Below, one piece after another: positions 25,451-43,409 of a DNA stretch of 64,000 bases. The translations under genes were made by a program, and so were the position numbers. The notes under the pieces were generated by a model. That model saw nothing but the letters and a program-made list of their open reading frames with translations, ran no database searches and had not been told where the DNA came from. The stretch is from Crossaster papposus. Its lineage: Eukaryota > Echinodermata > Asteroidea > Velatida > Solasteridae. Each line of letters opens with the position of its first letter. Positions within the stretch are counted from its first letter, which is position 1. Location: the NCBI GenBank assembly GCA_037893245.1, contig JBAIAA010000662.1, forward strand, positions 417,445 to 481,444. The letters run 5' to 3'.

Positions 25451-26471
25451 TCAGAGGGTGGTTCGAAGCAAGTCTGCCATCTTGTTTTTAGGGTCACGAG
25501 AACCAAATCTTCCGCATAATCCGCACCAGAGATACAAGAGTAAATTTCGGAATTCGCCAACTTCAACTCAGGTTTTCAACGTGATTTGAGTCCAAAAGAA
25601 CAATAAAGGGTTGTTTTTCTCATTCAGAGGGGTAAACTTAGCGTAAGTATTCGAGGTTTTTGACTGTGGTTATCATTTTCCGCACATTCTGAAGCGAAGG
25701 AAGCGCAAACCCAGTGACTGTCAATGTGTGTGTGTGTGTTGAGTTTGGTCCCGAATCGATCCCAGCCCATACCGTACAAAACAAACCGGCGGTGACTGTG
25801 CTGTGAGTGGTCAGTGTCCTCCCTGTCAATGTCATTGTCATGTCCGTCGTGTCGTTCCCAATCCCAGTTCGATAACTGTGTTAATCGTTTGATTCGCTCT
25901 CTGTATTTCAACAACTTTACTAAAGTGTATATTGATTTGATAAATATTTATTTATAATTGTGTTTATTTTTATTTTGATGTTTACTTTATGTTTGTTTTT
26001 TGGGAGGGGGGGGGGGGGCATGAGGTTGGGATGGAACATTTCATTGTGTCACGGTCTGCATTTAGATATGTATCTTCTTAATTTCATTTATTGTAATAAT
26101 GTAAAGGGGCTGTTGACTGTTGTGATGTACATGTACATGTAGTTACATTCTCCTCTTTTATAATTCCAACTGGTTAACATTTTTCTCCATTATCTCCCGT
26201 CTACGTTTACGTCGGTGACTCAGCAGAATCAGTAAGTCTGGGTGTAAATGCATTGAGTAGAAGGCCATGTCTCTCAATTTTATCATCAAGTATCATTCTC
26301 TCTAGTCAAAGGATAACTGAGCCTGAGGACCTCTTCTTTAGCCTAAATAAAACGTTGAGGAAACGTTGGCCTGAAATTGTTTTGCATGATTTTCAGCACA
26401 AAATTCAGGGCCCTGTCTGCAAAAACACCAAATCTTGTTCATACCCTGACCTTAACGTTTGTTACAATTAA

Positions 26472-30089
<3,618 letters not shown>

Positions 30090-33000
30090 CGGTCGTCTCC
30101 CCTAGATACTTCTCTTCTCTACGGCTTTCCACCAAGGTTTGTATTTTTTTGCCCTGATGCTGCTCAAGTAAGGAAATCCTCAATTGTCCTAAGGAACTCT
30201 TAAAAGAAACGATGTTAAAATGTAGTTGGCTCAACAAAACGATTTGAATGATTTTGTACAAATCGATTCAACAATCCGTGTTTACCTGTTAATACTATAT
30301 ATTATAACAATGTACAGATGCTAATATGTGGCCCGATCAAGAGAAATGAGTCGCATGTCGCTATTGTCTTATCGGCGTACAGGCCAAAACAACGTAAAGG
30401 TAGATTTGAAATTGAGATTAATGTAGTATTTACTCAATAAACTCTTCAATTATATATTCCCCAAGTATCTTAGCAGTTTTTTTATGAGAAATATATATTT
30501 TTGAGTGATTTTCAGCACCACTAGAAAACGACATGTGACTCATTTTCCTTGATCAGGCCACATATGTTAACGAACATGAATTTAGTCCTAATCCATTCTT
30601 GATTATTTCGGGCCTCTGGAGATAGCTAGCTCCACCCAAAATACTTAACTTAACTCGACTTAACCCCGCCTCTAGTACTAGTTCCGGAGCTATCCAGCCC
30701 CAATTCTAGCTCTGGAGTTTCCTTCGTTGTAGGAACATGAGTAGGTATAGATTCTATCACCAGTTTTATAGAAACCCTGTTTAAATTTATTAATTGGAAA
30801 TCAGAATTTATGTTTGGGATAATCGCGAGCACTGGTGTCTACTAAGTAAGTGTATAGAGACGTGTAGGAATGTGTAGTTTAACCAGCTAGAATTGGTAAT
30901 GAGGATGTTTTGTACATTTCTACTTAGCATATTCAAATCTGCTTAGCAGCATCAGGACAAAAAAAATGGAGGTGTTTTCAACTCTGTGGGCCGTTCGCAT
31001 GGAAGATTTTTGAGAGTCGGTGTGTAAGAAAAAAATATGTTTGTAATATGTGGTACTGTGTATAAAAATGTCTTTATTATTACGTTCGGTGATCCCTTTT
31101 ATATTGTTATATTATACAAAATATATATTTCATTTATCACATTTTAAGAAGGCTGCACCGATAAACCAAAATATTGAGCCGCAGAATGATGTCATACATC
31201 ATCGTATAATTATGGCTACAATAGTTTTACCGAGAATGTTAAAAAAAATACCAAGAAAGTCCATTACGTTTAATTGCCATCTTTCATTTACGTTTTATGA
31301 TAGAAATATTGAATGCAAAATAGTCTGAAAATACCCTGATCTTCTGTGTGTATAGTGATTGTTATAAAAGAAAAAGTTACTTAAGTTTTTCAAAGAAAAA
31401 AAACTTTTGCATCTGGGACCCAAATTCATCACTGATCTTAGTCTCTGACTGCAGCTGTTGAATGGTGCACTTGTATAGATGGAGTCTAGATTCTAGACCT
31501 CTGCTGTTGCATATCTGCCACAGAGCTACGTGTATATTAAATTACTCAAGTATAAACTGCTTATTATTTTCCCAACAGAGATACTTTGAAGCTGCCCTGG
31601 GCATGTGCATTTTAAATTCAAGTGTACGTTTGTAGAACATAATGAAATTAGAATACTGCACCCAAAATGCCACCCACACCACCAACATACTGTGAACAAC
31701 GTAAGCATGTTTGCGTTGTTTGCGAAGGGCAAAATGAAACATTCATTTACTGCTTGTACATTTTGATTTTGGGCTTAGGCTGTGAGAACACACAGGTTCA
31801 AAATACAAACACAGATATATGACAATACCCACATACAATTTCAAGTTTTTCTTAGTTTTGTGCACAAACATGGATGTGCCCAGCAGGCTTCACCTAATAC
31901 AGTGAGTTAGCACTCTAGTAATTTAATATAGCTGTATGGTATATCTCGGATAGTCTTAGCACATCAATGGTTTACTGCTCAATGTAAGAAAGAGCACTTT
32001 GAGTGTTACCACACTAAACATAAAGAAACTCCTTCTTCTGCATGTAGCCCTAAAAAGATGGTAATTCTCGTGGAAGAACACTTGCACGAGTTTTAGTTGG
32101 AGTACAAGTAGTTTTTGTTCGTGTGAGTATGAATACGAGTACAAGTACTTTTTATATGAGTACAAATACTAAAACACTTGTTTGTATTCATACATGTATT
32201 AATTGTTTTTACTTTTATTGAACACGACTGGTCTGTTTTCCCAGACAAATACCAACTTGTACGTTTTGTAATATGACTGTCTTTCTTCTTGCAAACAATT
32301 TTGGACAAGAGGTACAAAACTCACAGAATTGGTAAAAAAATGGTAAAAAAGACTAAAAAGATAAGTATTACTTGAATCTGGGTAAATCTTGCACCTTTGT
32401 ATAATCATCTATAACGCTAACCTACAGACAGAGGGCAAGTTAAACCTAACCCTTCCACACTCAACAGAACGCATCAGGTGTAAACAACTGGTGCACTTGG
32501 ATGCATTCTACTGTCACCCCCATTGCATAAACCACCACAGTCTATTACTAGGAGAGCTAATTAAACAATGCCAGAGATGGATTCTGCTTTGTTGGGTAAC
32601 CACAGACTCTGAAGCAGTTTGACCTTGAGATTTCTGACCTGATAAATCTCTCCACACTAAGCACGGCTGTCACTTTGACAAATGATGCAGTTTGCAACTG
32701 TGGAAGGGAACTCCCATAATAGCCCGAGGGGGTTAATAGGGGCAAGCATTGAGCTCATATCTGCATTGAGAACTGTTTAAACGTAACAGTAATTGTAAGG
32801 GTTTTTTGTTTTCAAATCTTAATCAGTAATCTGTGTATTTCTTGCACATTATATCAAGAAATTCAACCTCTATACTTGGAGGTATTTATCTTTTGTTAAA
32901 TAAGGTTACTTGAAACTAGAAGCAAACTATGAATCCTAACCATACTGAATTCTCCAATTTTAATATGATTTACCACACACCTGTGCATGTTGGGTTAAAC

Positions 33001-36000
33001 ACAATTACAGAACTTCCCAATATTTAGACTGCTGTTGTAATTATTTTTTTTTTTTTTTATATTTAGTTTGCATCCAGATTTCCTTTTTTGTGGGGGGATG
33101 TATTTGTTTAGCCTAAATAAGTCTTAATGTGCAATCAACAATGAATGTACATAAGGTAAAAAAAAAAAATCTTTCATGTTGCTTAGCCAAAACCTAAACT
33201 TGCTGAAAGAAAGCAAATTTCTCCACAAGTCTTCCTGACTGTCACCAGTTCAAGAGCTTAAAATGGCTTAGTAATACAGATTTAACAGTCAAACTTTTGT
33301 CAAAATGATAAGACAAATTAGCAAATGTGCAAATATGGTGTAACTATGTAGTTATAGAGCTCTCTTAAGTTTCGGTATTTTATACGACTTACCGAAGCAA
33401 AAAAAACAGTATTGTATAATTTTACTGTAATATTGCCAAACTTTCAACAGACAAAATTTACTTTTGTCTGCCTAATTATTTGTAGAGGACATACAATAAT
33501 TTATCACTCAGACTAAGCTTGCATTTGACTCCAGAGTTTCACAACTTTAATATTATTAAAATAGGTTCATTATCTTGGTGTAGAATCTTCATAGTGCACT
33601 TTGTTTCCCTGTGGTACATTACCTCGTGATTAATTTGGCAAACCAATACTTAAGTGTCACAAACATTCCTCTGTTGAATAGAACTACTGTTGAATATTCA
33701 TAAAATGTTTAAACTCCAGGGCAAATACATTTTGGGGACAATTTTGTGTAGAATTAGGGGCCGTTACAACTGTTCACTTTTCATGACAAATTTAATACTA
33801 CCTTGTAGAATTGGAAGATTACAACCTCAACCCCAGTCTTTAAATTTGTTACTGACAAGTAGTCGTTCTCTCAGTTATCACTGTACGCATGCGGACCTGA
33901 ATGCGGACTGTGTGGATAGTATGCCGTGCGCTACATACATGTATTCACGTACATGCAGGCGCGAGGTTGTCGAGCTAAGCACGAGGTTGTCGAGCTAAGC
34001 ACGAGGTTGTCGAGCTAAGCACGAGGTTGTCGAGCTAAGCGCAAGGTTGTCGAGCTAAGCGCGAGGTTGTCGAGCTAAGCACGAGGTTGTCGAGCTAAGC
34101 GCGAGGTTGTCGAGCTAAGCGCGAGGTTGTCGAGCTAAGCGCGAGGTTGTCGAGCTAAGCGCGAGGTTGTCGAGCTAAGCACGAGGTTGTCGAGCTAAGC
34201 GCGAGGATGTCGAGCTAAGCGCGCGCACTGGAGATATAAAAACCAGCAAACGAACGTCGTTAATTGTCCAATCACAAAATGGCAACATGCTAGGGCTATT
34301 GCGCAGTCAAACGGGGGCAAGTTTTGCCAAAGTTTATAATAAATATGATGATTGAATTCTTTGCAATAAGATAATTATTTATTGCACTAAATTAAGTGGG
34401 TAAAAAAATAGAATAAATCATTAAAAAAATACAAATTACGAGCCAAAATTTTGCTTGGTTCACAACGTGAAACCTGTCATCTGCTGACAAACTAGATTTG
34501 ATGTCATCGATCGACTAGACGCGTTTGAGTGAAAAACAGACGACGCATTCGTGAAATTGAACCAGAAATCAACAAAAGTGACTAGTTCAGCAGCACCCAA
34601 ACTAGCTCTAAGCTGTAGGTCCCACAAGTTACTTTACGCAAGTTTTTATTTATCACGTAGATGGATCCGGATAGCGAATTAGCATTAAAAAGGGCTAACC
34701 AAATAGATGTCTTGTATAAAACTTGTAAAACCTAAACAAATTGCATAATTGTACAAATCATTTTGTAAAGTGTACATGCCCAAATAAGAATAGCAACAAT
34801 CTGTGTCTAAATCTTGGTGTATTATACGTGTATGTGATCTAGAAAATGTCATTATGTATACATTGTTTCCATTACTAAACAGCAACCATTTTATTTACCA
34901 TACACAAACGAATAGAGGACCAGCTTAATTTATAACTTGACCACTATATCCAGCCAAAGATTCAAAGGAATCCTGTCCCTTTCAGACCCAAAGATACACA
35001 CCAATCTCTGGCCTTATGTGACAGTTTTTGGTGAGTATGTAAAACAGAAAACTGATCCATGGATTGTGTCAATGTAGAGTAACACTTTTGTAGATTATTT
35101 GTCTTGAAATGCAAATTTTGCCAAACAAGTGCATTTGCCTCCTTCCTAATAATCCTTTTAATGTGAATTGGTATTTTATTTATTAGGTTTGTTTTGTGTT
35201 ACTGTCTTTAAATTGTAGATTGTATTAATCAGTAGCATTGTCTAGCCTACCATGCAGTGCACATCAAACAATGATAGCAAAAAGTTGTTTTTATTATTTG
35301 ATTGTCCAAGCTGTAATACTTGCAAGGCATTGCAATTATATTGTACAATATCAATTGTGGATTTGGAGATTTCAGTGAATAATAAATTGCTAATAATATG
35401 AAGCTAAGAAAAAAAATTCATTGCTGGAAATTTGTGTTTGTATCCCCTGCACTTGAGCAGTTGATCATACCCAAGAAACGTAGAAACAGTGCCCCTGTGC
35501 ATTCAAGCAAATGGGCACTTAAGACTAAAATAAGACAACACAAATTACCACATTTCTTGGCACTATGATTGCCATACGTGCCAACCAAATCCTAATACAA
35601 CCACATTTCTTGTTTAATTTGTTTTTATTTATGCTTTCTGTGAATTGTGCATGTACATGCTTTAACATTATAATATATTATCTGTGCGTACATAAAATGT
35701 GCATACGACAAGAAAGGAAAATGGTTAAACCATGAAAACCTTGTAATGATTTAAAAACAAAATCTGTTACCATTTTTTACTTTTTGAAAACCAGAGCACC
35801 GCAGAAAAGCACTGGGATTAAAATGTTTACACTGCAACATTTTTGTTTACTTTAGAAAAAATAAATGCACAGCCAAACAAAATTTAGTTTAACCCTGTTG
35901 CAATGTTATATACATTGTACCCTAGGTTTATTCTAAACTAAACAGATTTCTCATTTTTGTTATCATCTACTGGACTTATAAAGGAGATTAAAAAAATGTA

Positions 36001-37263
36001 ATTTATTTGAAAATTTCACCAAATTTTTGTCATGATTTAATACAATTATTCACATCATTTTATTTGAAATCAGTAATTTATACATTCCTCAAGATAAATG
36101 TACAAATCATCTTGCCTGTAAATGTGTAAAATAATAAAGCTGGTTCGAACTGTACTCGAAACAACACCCCCCCCCCCCCCCCCATATTTACTCCAAAAAC
36201 TTTGCAGCACCAACATACTTTAGCCGCAGCTTGGAACGCTGCATGGCTCCACAACACATAGAAATATAATTAGCACACGGTCGTTGGTATGTAACAGGTC
36301 ATGCGTAAAGGCCTACAGATTGACCAAACCAAACAAACTTTCTTACTTTAACATAAACAAACCCCATGTAAATACCACTTCATAAAGAAACACATAATAA
36401 GTGGATGGATTCGATAGTACAAATTCAATAAATGGTAAAGAAAAATGTAATTATCTTTAATAAAAAAAGGAATGTGTGCATAGTTGTTGGTATAAAAGCA
36501 ATTTGTGAAATTTAAATGCATAAGTGTAGTTTATTTGCATAAAAGGAATTTTAAAGAGCAGCACTGCCTCATGCAATTGCTCAAATTGATAAAAGCATGT
36601 TTATTGGCTTAATTAACCAGGACTTTTCCTTAAACATTTAACAATCAAGTCATTGCCATCACTAGTAGCTTAGGGCCCCCTCTGTTGACTAGACTTACAA
36701 ATATCCATATATCTTCCTATGTGCAATTGATGTTAAAAACTTTTTTTTATCAGGCCCTACTTTTTCCCCTTTTTTACACAGGTCTCCAATGATTTATTGT
36801 ATTTTCTCAATAATGACCACTAAATACATGTATTCATTGGAAATATATATCAAATAGTTACAATTTAGTCAATTTACTTCTAGGGTTAAAATTGAGAAAC
36901 TACTTCTTTGGTTAACAAGAAGCAGTTCTTTCTATAAGATACTTTTCGTTTTATTTATTTTTTTGGTATTTATTTTGAGTGCATTAAGTTGATTCATTAA
37001 TTTTTTTAAATTTTCAATATCCCAAAATGTCCCAGTGAATATTACAGTCTTAAACTAGTTTCTCTTGTAACACATTTCTGAAATTTACTGAAGGTGATAT
37101 TAGAATTTTGTCAAATCAAATTAATGTAAATATCTCCAGTATCGCCATTCTTGCTTATAAATTTATAGAATAATGAAACTTGCATTTTTTTGCCTGCCAC
37201 TTGAAATCAACAGAGGGCACCCTACATTAATAAACTCGATAAAAGTTCAGGTATCTAATTGGT
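30090..37263. other. Spacer between convergent RAB14 and TEKTL1
   Basis: This 7.2 kb AT-rich stretch lies 3' of both genes and will include their 3' UTRs. AATAAA occurs at 36133-36138 (plus), and minus-strand candidates lie near 36950-36975. Contents noted: a 20 bp minisatellite (33961-34220), a C tract (about 36169-36183), and a degraded piece with family B-like ends near 32438-32736. I recognise no protein-coding gene; open frames are short and lack family features. Confidence 0.5.
33961..34220. repeat. 20 bp minisatellite, 13 copies
   Basis: Thirteen exact-length tandem copies of GCGAGGTTGTCGAGCTAAGC, with the first two bases varying between GC and AC, one GCA variant and one GGATGT variant in the last unit. 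Each unit has two or three CpGs and lies in otherwise AT-rich spacer DNA. Confidence 0.96.
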
Positions 37264-40200
37264 CTACACACTTCCCATGACCCAGCGATGGTTGGCAAGG
37301 CGACGCCGCATCCTGACAATGGAGGAATCCACGCTGGCTCCGGCTTTCTTGTGTCGTATGTCGTCATGGAGACGGTTGTTAGCCAATTGTAACATGGCTA
37401 TGTTACGGCTGGTTGTCAATAGTGACTGGTCCAACCCTGCAGCACCCTGAAATTGATCCAAAACCCCGGTTTTAATCATAAACAAAACGTTAATTTTTCT
37501 ATCATTCATTTTCTTAGTTTATTTATCTTAATTTACCTGGGTAGCCTATTCAGTGGAATTCAAATGATCTCACATGGGTCTCATGTTTGTCAGTGAACAA
37601 ATTAATCTTTTAGATGTGGGAGAAAGTATTCTAATGAAAAACCCACGGAATCAGGCAGGGACTGAAAACCCAATCCACATATACTGGTCACAGCGGTAAA
37701 AGGCGAAAAAAACACAACGCTACGCCAACCTGACTACCAGCAGGAATCAAACCCGGGTCACAGAGGTGGAAGGTGAGGAAAGAACCGTTACACAACCTGA
37801 CTTTCTTCTATCATTACTAACCATCAATTGAAAATAAATGCAACAAAAGTCCCACAATTAAAACAAACAAATATTGTTTCCTTTAAAACAACCTTTTCCA
37901 GTGTTTACGATTATTGCACTATGCAACATGTTGTAATAACTCATAAACAAATAGATTATGGGCAAAAGCTATTTGTAAACTGGAAAACAGAAAACGCCTC
38001 TTACGTAGACATACAGCATTTAGACGTCACAGGGTTTTGTGGGAGCAAATCTGAGGTATGAAGTGTGAAAAAAAAAATCACCCTGTTTACGACTAAAAAG
38101 TCCCGTAAACATGACTGAATAATCCCACTTACTCGGATGATATCTTGTGCCTCGGGCAGATTAGTTCCTGGATGACGCTGATAGACGCGGACGAGTGGAC
38201 GATCTAATCTCTCCCTCATCTCTAGATCTGACTGCATCTCAGGCCCTACGGTGTAGTAGCGGGCTCTATCCGTTGAGTCGTACCAGCGCTGGGCACGATG
38301 GATCCCGTGACGATTCTCGCCAGCTGCTACTGTCAGGTGTTGCTAGAAGACAGGTGAAGAATTGCAAACAAACACAAAAATTGTCAGAAACAAAACTGGG
38401 CTATCTGATTTCATTCTATTTTCCCCAAAATCCCTGCAAAAACTAACTGCTAACCAGAATTAACAGTTAAAATATAATTTAAATATAAATACAAGTTATG
38501 GTTCAAGTTGGTCCAAGTACAGCATCTCAATAACATCGTATGTGTGTTATCTTTCTAAAGAAAACTCGCAGATTTTACTTTCAAATGAATTTTTATATTG
38601 TTGATATTTTTTCGTATTGCTCTTTCCCCAGCAGCAGACTGAAGGTATTATTTAATCACCGATATCTATATTTTAAGAGTTCCTGTCATTTAAGGGACTT
38701 GTTTTTCCCAAAGATTATTGACCAAACCCAAATATTTCCTCCCTTGATACTCACCCGCAGTGTTATAGTCTCGGCAACTTTCCTGTTCATCCCGCTATTT
38801 ACAGCTTTGTGCGCCGTCTCCTGAAGACGTTCGGTGTTCTCAATAGCGTCACGAATCTCTCGTCTCAATCCCATAGATCGGTGACGTGCCTCCCTCGATT
38901 GGTCAATTGCTGCGGAGGCCTCAGGGGTGAATGGCCCAAGAGGGTCAATGGATAGCTCCTCCCCCTCCCCAGTCTCAGCCCCGCCCCCCTCCTGCTTACT
39001 GGACCGTCCATTGTTGCCGTTCATATTTTGGTCAATCTGACGTGAGTAGCCCAGACTATTAGCACCAAACGTCATCGTCATACTCTTTTCCTGACGTGAG
39101 AGACGCCCGGAGTTGCGCGATGCGCGGCCGTTAGTGACGGAGGAAACGGCGTGACAGATGAGATCAAGGACCCGGTTACGTTCTTGGATGACGGCATTCA
39201 GTCTCTTGCGTACTTGATCCAGAATCTGGGGGTTAAACAGAATCAATGTAATTCCTTCTATGCAAAACACCTGTCTTATGTGTCAGAATAAGATTTTGTG
39301 TAGGTACAATTTTCCAAACCATAGCTTCGTCTCAGTCTTTGTTCATGCAGTTTGGCAATAGTAATGGAGCCGGAGACGGAGCCTAAGCTGGGGTTTGGTA
39401 AACGGCCCTTATATCACACAAATTTATAAGCAAAATTCAATTTTACCGCACTCATAAATATTGATGAGCCAGTGAACTTTTTCATTGGTCAAACGTCTTT
39501 TAAATCTCCCTGTTCTGTAATCTGATTGGTTGTTACCATGCATTTGTTACCTGTAGCTGTTTCTGAACCAATCTCAGCTGGGCTTCTAAAGCTTTCTTGA
39601 GCTGCAGCAAGTGGCGCTGCTCTCGATCCAACAGAGTGTCAGCTCCATCCCGCTCCTTGGAAAGAAAAGTCAACAGAAGGCAGAATGTCTAATTCATGTA
39701 CATATTCACAATGTACATGTACATATCACAATGCCTTAAAAGAGGAGAAATGTCAATATTAATACATTGTACCTTGATGACTATGAAGATTTTTGCACTT
39801 TTGTTTTTTATCTCCTAACGGGATTCTTTTGTAATCAAGTTGTTTAAATCTTAAAGTTGGGGTTTAACAGAATTGTTAGTGACCAAGTACCCAAACCTGA
39901 ATATCTGTTTCATATTTGTAAACGAAACGTGCTTTCCAAAGGTTCTTCATATGATACAATCATTAACTATTCAGTTAATTAATTATTAAAATTGATTTCC
40001 GAGGGGTCACAATTTACAGGACCTTACACAATTTCAAGCCAGCTTGTTCCCTACCCAATAAATAATTAAATAAAATGTAATTAAAACAAATACAAAATAC
40101 AATTTTAACAAACAATTGAATTTAAACAATGCAACAAAAAGAAAGCGATGTAATAAATTACAGAAAATGCAGGTATCAACACTTAAGGGGATTTGTAACA

Positions 40201-42093
40201 CTAGTTGAATGATAGGCATTCATCAGAGGTTATTCATGGACCTTTGCACCTCTTCATAGATTTTCAAGTAATCCTTAAAACACTCTTCAATATCAGGTGG
40301 ATTGTAATTGCTACAGTTCTTGATAAAAAGAAGTCAGGTTGTTAGATGATTAATGCCTGGGTGATCAGGTAACGTTGGAGATATTTGGGTTCATTTGACT
40401 GCAAATTGTTTGAGGCACTTTGGTTATGTCTATTGCATTATGAATGGAATACCTCTGGGTATTGGAAGCAGATCAAATTATTTTTTTTCTTGTTATTACT
40501 ACTACTACTACTACTTTGATTATTTTGTGTAGAAAAGAAAATTTGTATTCATAGAATAAATCTGTGGAATGAATAAAAATATCATTGAATAGAGAAGAGT
40601 GTTAATTTCCAAGGATGTTTACTTTTTTACAAACATTTTAAACTACAATGTAAATAATCAGTGCTACCTGTGCACATAATCCGCAAAGACGACGCAGCTA
40701 ACCTATTAATTACAACGTTGCTAGGTACTGAAGGGCACATTGAATAGCTATATTGTCTTGTTGAGTAAATAATGGGCATTCAAAAGGATATGCATGAATA
40801 TTTTATCCACTGATTAGTGATAGGCTGTTTGTCGGCCTTAAATAGGTGTACACCCTCTCAGAGTAAAGTGCAAACCAGGATGATGATTTTGATATTTCTG
40901 TTAACTATTAATTTATATTCACAAATTAACAATAAGCTGTAGGCCTGATTCTTATTATTTCAGAAGAACATTAACTTGTGATTTGTATTAATTATTACGT
41001 TGTTGATGATATTTAACGAATTCTGCTGCTAATTTTATTGTTTATATGGCTTTAGACTTATGTTAATATGAATTTTGCAATATCTTAATTATAGTTAATC
41101 TTAAAAATGTATTTAAAGGTTGTATAGGTTGTGATACCCCAAAATTACTTCCAAAAATGTAAGGCATAGTGTCACGTTGCCTTACATTTGTTAAAGTACC
41201 CATAAATATGCTTAGCAATTTTTTTAAAAAAATAATAAAAAAATAACCAACTCTTACAATACATTCAATTTTGTCACAGAAAATAATTTACACGCTTTTA
41301 CAAAACCAATTTTCATTCATGTCACTATTTGGTCACCCTTTTTATTCACCAGGTTGAAAATATTCGTCATTACAGATCAAATTATATTTGTCTAAGCAAC
41401 AGCTGTAATGACGAATATTCCCAAGACAATGTTTAAATAGAGTGACCAAAATTTGAAATTGAATGCGAAATGACAAATTGGTTTGGTGAAAGTTGGTGAA
41501 ATTTTTCTTCGAATGATAGTTGGTGATTTTGAATACTTTTTCAAAGAAAACCAATGATATTTTATAAAGTTAGGGAGCTAGTCTAATTGAAATTTAAAAA
41601 ATAAACATTGAATAACATTATGTTAATTGATATTTAGGATAACAAATAAATAAGGCCGGCCTGAACATTTCCCAAGAATCTTCGAATTCATTCTCACCCT
41701 CTCTCTTCCTGGCCGAGTGCAGCGAATCTCAGTACTCATTTTGTTCAGACTGATATCCTTTCGAATATGCTCCAGCTTTTTCTCCAGAGCTTCTTTGCCG
41801 CGGATGAGGCATTTGATTTCCTCGTTCGTGTCCAGGAAACTCTCTCTGAGTTTTACAAGGATTGTCTGGGTTTCTCGGACGTAGGAATGGACTACGGTGT
41901 TGCTCTGCTGGGCGCAGTTGTCACGAAGGGAAGGAAGTGGGTCAATGGAACGGCCCAAGTCAAGCCCTTTGTCGCTCCGGTCCACGGTGGACTGCGACAC
42001 TTTGATTTCTTTAATGGTGGATACTCTCCAATTTGCCGGGCCTACCGTGGCAGTGGCCACCGGTAGTTGAGTCCTTGTACGTGTGGCCATCAT
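37264..42093 (-). CDS. TEKTL1: Tektin-like protein 1 (TEKTL1/CCDC105)
   Basis: Five coding exons (41698-42093, 39551-39655, 38755-39225, 38133-38342, 37264-37446), all joined in phase 0, give 454 residues (human about 499). TEKTL1 is a tektin-related filament protein of the sperm flagellum, placed inside doublet microtubules. The diagnostic stretch RLDRPLVRVYQRHPGTNLPE (exon 4) closely matches the human protein. Exon 1 gives IRGKEALEKKLEHIRKDISL and TRPGRER; exon 2 gives GADTLLDREQRHLLQLKK; both align to coiled-coil parts of the human sequence, and the exon 1-2 join leaves no gap. Much of the protein is predicted coiled coil. Exon 3 holds an insert rich in glycine, serine and glutamate (NMNGNNGRSSKQEGGG) that looks disordered. 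ATGATG gives two adjacent possible starts, at 42093 and 42090. It is divergent from the PP1-docking gene, 1.8 kb apart. Expression in testis would be expected. Confidence 0.92.
39313..39412. mobile_element. Short inverted-repeat element in a TEKTL1 intron (copy 1)
   Basis: Ends resemble CCAAACCATAGCTTCGTC and GGGGTTTGGTAAACGGCCC. The interior and ends match 57256-57352 in the opposite orientation, including TTTGGCAATAGTA and GGAGCCTAAGCTGGG. It is about 100 bp and non-coding. Confidence 0.55.
41328..41452. repeat. Inverted repeat in TEKTL1 intron 1
   Basis: ATATTCGTCATTACAG at about 41358 pairs with CTGTAATGACGAATAT at about 41402, separated by roughly 28 bases; TTTGGTCAC and GTGACCAAA form an outer pair. 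It is a stable hairpin, possibly a degraded foldback element. Confidence 0.6.
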
Positions 42094-42549
42094 TGTCAAG
42101 AAGCTTTCCTATGTTTGTTGCCTTTGTTTTATGGTTATTGGGTTAAAAATGCTGAATTATAAACTCAACCCAAGGGCCGGGAACACTACTCGTCCACGCG
42201 CTGCGCGCCTAGATATATCTAGATACAGCGCACGAATTCGTGTGACCCAGCGTCTGTGTTGTTAGGGTTGACGTGTTGTTGTCATGGACGTTGCTCATGT
42301 ATAATGCATGAGGTAACGAATACCGGTCGCGATTCTCCTTTTGGATTGGCTGTCAATTGACCTGTTGCATGCATAATATTGTAATTATGCTTATTTATGT
42401 AAAAATATTCTTAAAAAAACAATAGACATTTTTACAATGGCATAAAAATAAAGACACCATTTTAAATTTGGAAATTAACTCACTTTTTTATTATTACAAT
42501 GTTTTTATGAAACATAATTTTGAATTTTGTTTGTGTGTGCTAAAGTTTG

Positions 42550-42950
42550 AGGATTATGTTTATGATTATGATTGTGTTGATGATTATGTTTATGTTTATG
42601 TTTTTGAGTATGATTATGTTTATGTTTATGATTATGATTATGACGATTATGATTGTGTTGATGATTATGATCATGTTTTTGATTATGATTATGATTATAA
42701 TTGTGACCCAGCACGAGTAAATGAGACACTTTGAGGCAAAAATGAAAATTGAGATTTTGATTTCATTATTTAAAGCTTGTTTAGCTTTAAATGATGAAAT
42801 CAAAATCAAACTTTTCATTTTTGCCTCAAAGTGTCTCATTTACTCGTGCTGGGTCACAATTGTGTTGATGATTATGTTTATGTTATGATTATGTTTATGA
42901 TTATGATTATGATTATGATTTTGATTATTATTATTATTATTATTATGTTG
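42550..42950. repeat. GATTATG/GTTTATG simple satellite, split by a foldback element
   Basis: Degenerate 6-12 bp units based on GATTATGATTATGTTTATG run from about 42550 to 42702 and resume from 42858 to about 42950. The element at 42703-42857 was inserted into the array. Open frames through it in several frames are low-complexity and not genes. Confidence 0.85.
42703..42857. mobile_element. 155 bp foldback MITE, copy 1
   Basis: Begins GTGACCCAGCACGAGTAAAT and ends with its complement; pairing continues almost to the centre, giving a near-complete hairpin with arms of about 70 bases. It is flanked by AATT on both sides. The second copy at 55447-55601 has the same length and the same arms. Confidence 0.85.
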
Positions 42951-43320
42951 TTTTTATTTGATTTAGGAAAATATAATGTTTAGAACTCCTCCCCTTGCCG
43001 CAGACATGCCCATATATGCACACGTACACCTGTGTATTTTTTAAACAGAACATGAATTTGAAATGATAGGGATCGATCATCCCTGTAGTCTTTGCCAAAG
43101 ATGAATATGCAAGTCGCGTATTCTAGACAACACGATTACTAATAGTGAGAGGGGAACAAAATAACTTAAAAATGTAAATAGGAAAAAACAATATACTACA
43201 TGTACTGTACATGTTCTGCCTTTATATGTGTACATGTATAATGTACACTAACAACTGACCATTTATGATTGTAAAAACTGTTGTTGGGTGGGTCCGGGAA
43301 AAGAGGGTGCACGCGTGGCA

Positions 43321-43409
43321 CCCCCCCCCCCCCCCCCCCTCCCCACTCTAACCCCTGTTTGAGGTCCGTTACCGCGGGTGTCCCCCCCCCCCCCCCCCCC
43401 CACCCCCTT
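43321..43409. repeat. Paired poly(dC) tracts
   Basis: Two C runs of about 20 bases each, at 43321-43340 and 43381-43400, flank 40 bases of unique sequence. They lie about 530-600 bp upstream of the PP1-docking gene ATG. Confidence 0.85.

Noticed and set aside
25624..25914. 96-codon open frame on the minus strand upstream of RAB14
   Set aside because: Low-complexity aspartate/histidine/threonine sequence partly made by a TG repeat, antisense to the likely RAB14 5' region, and no domain.
42468..42839. Tyrosine/aspartate-rich and histidine/asparagine-rich open frames
   Set aside because: Translations of the GATTATG satellite in different frames, ending inside the foldback element.
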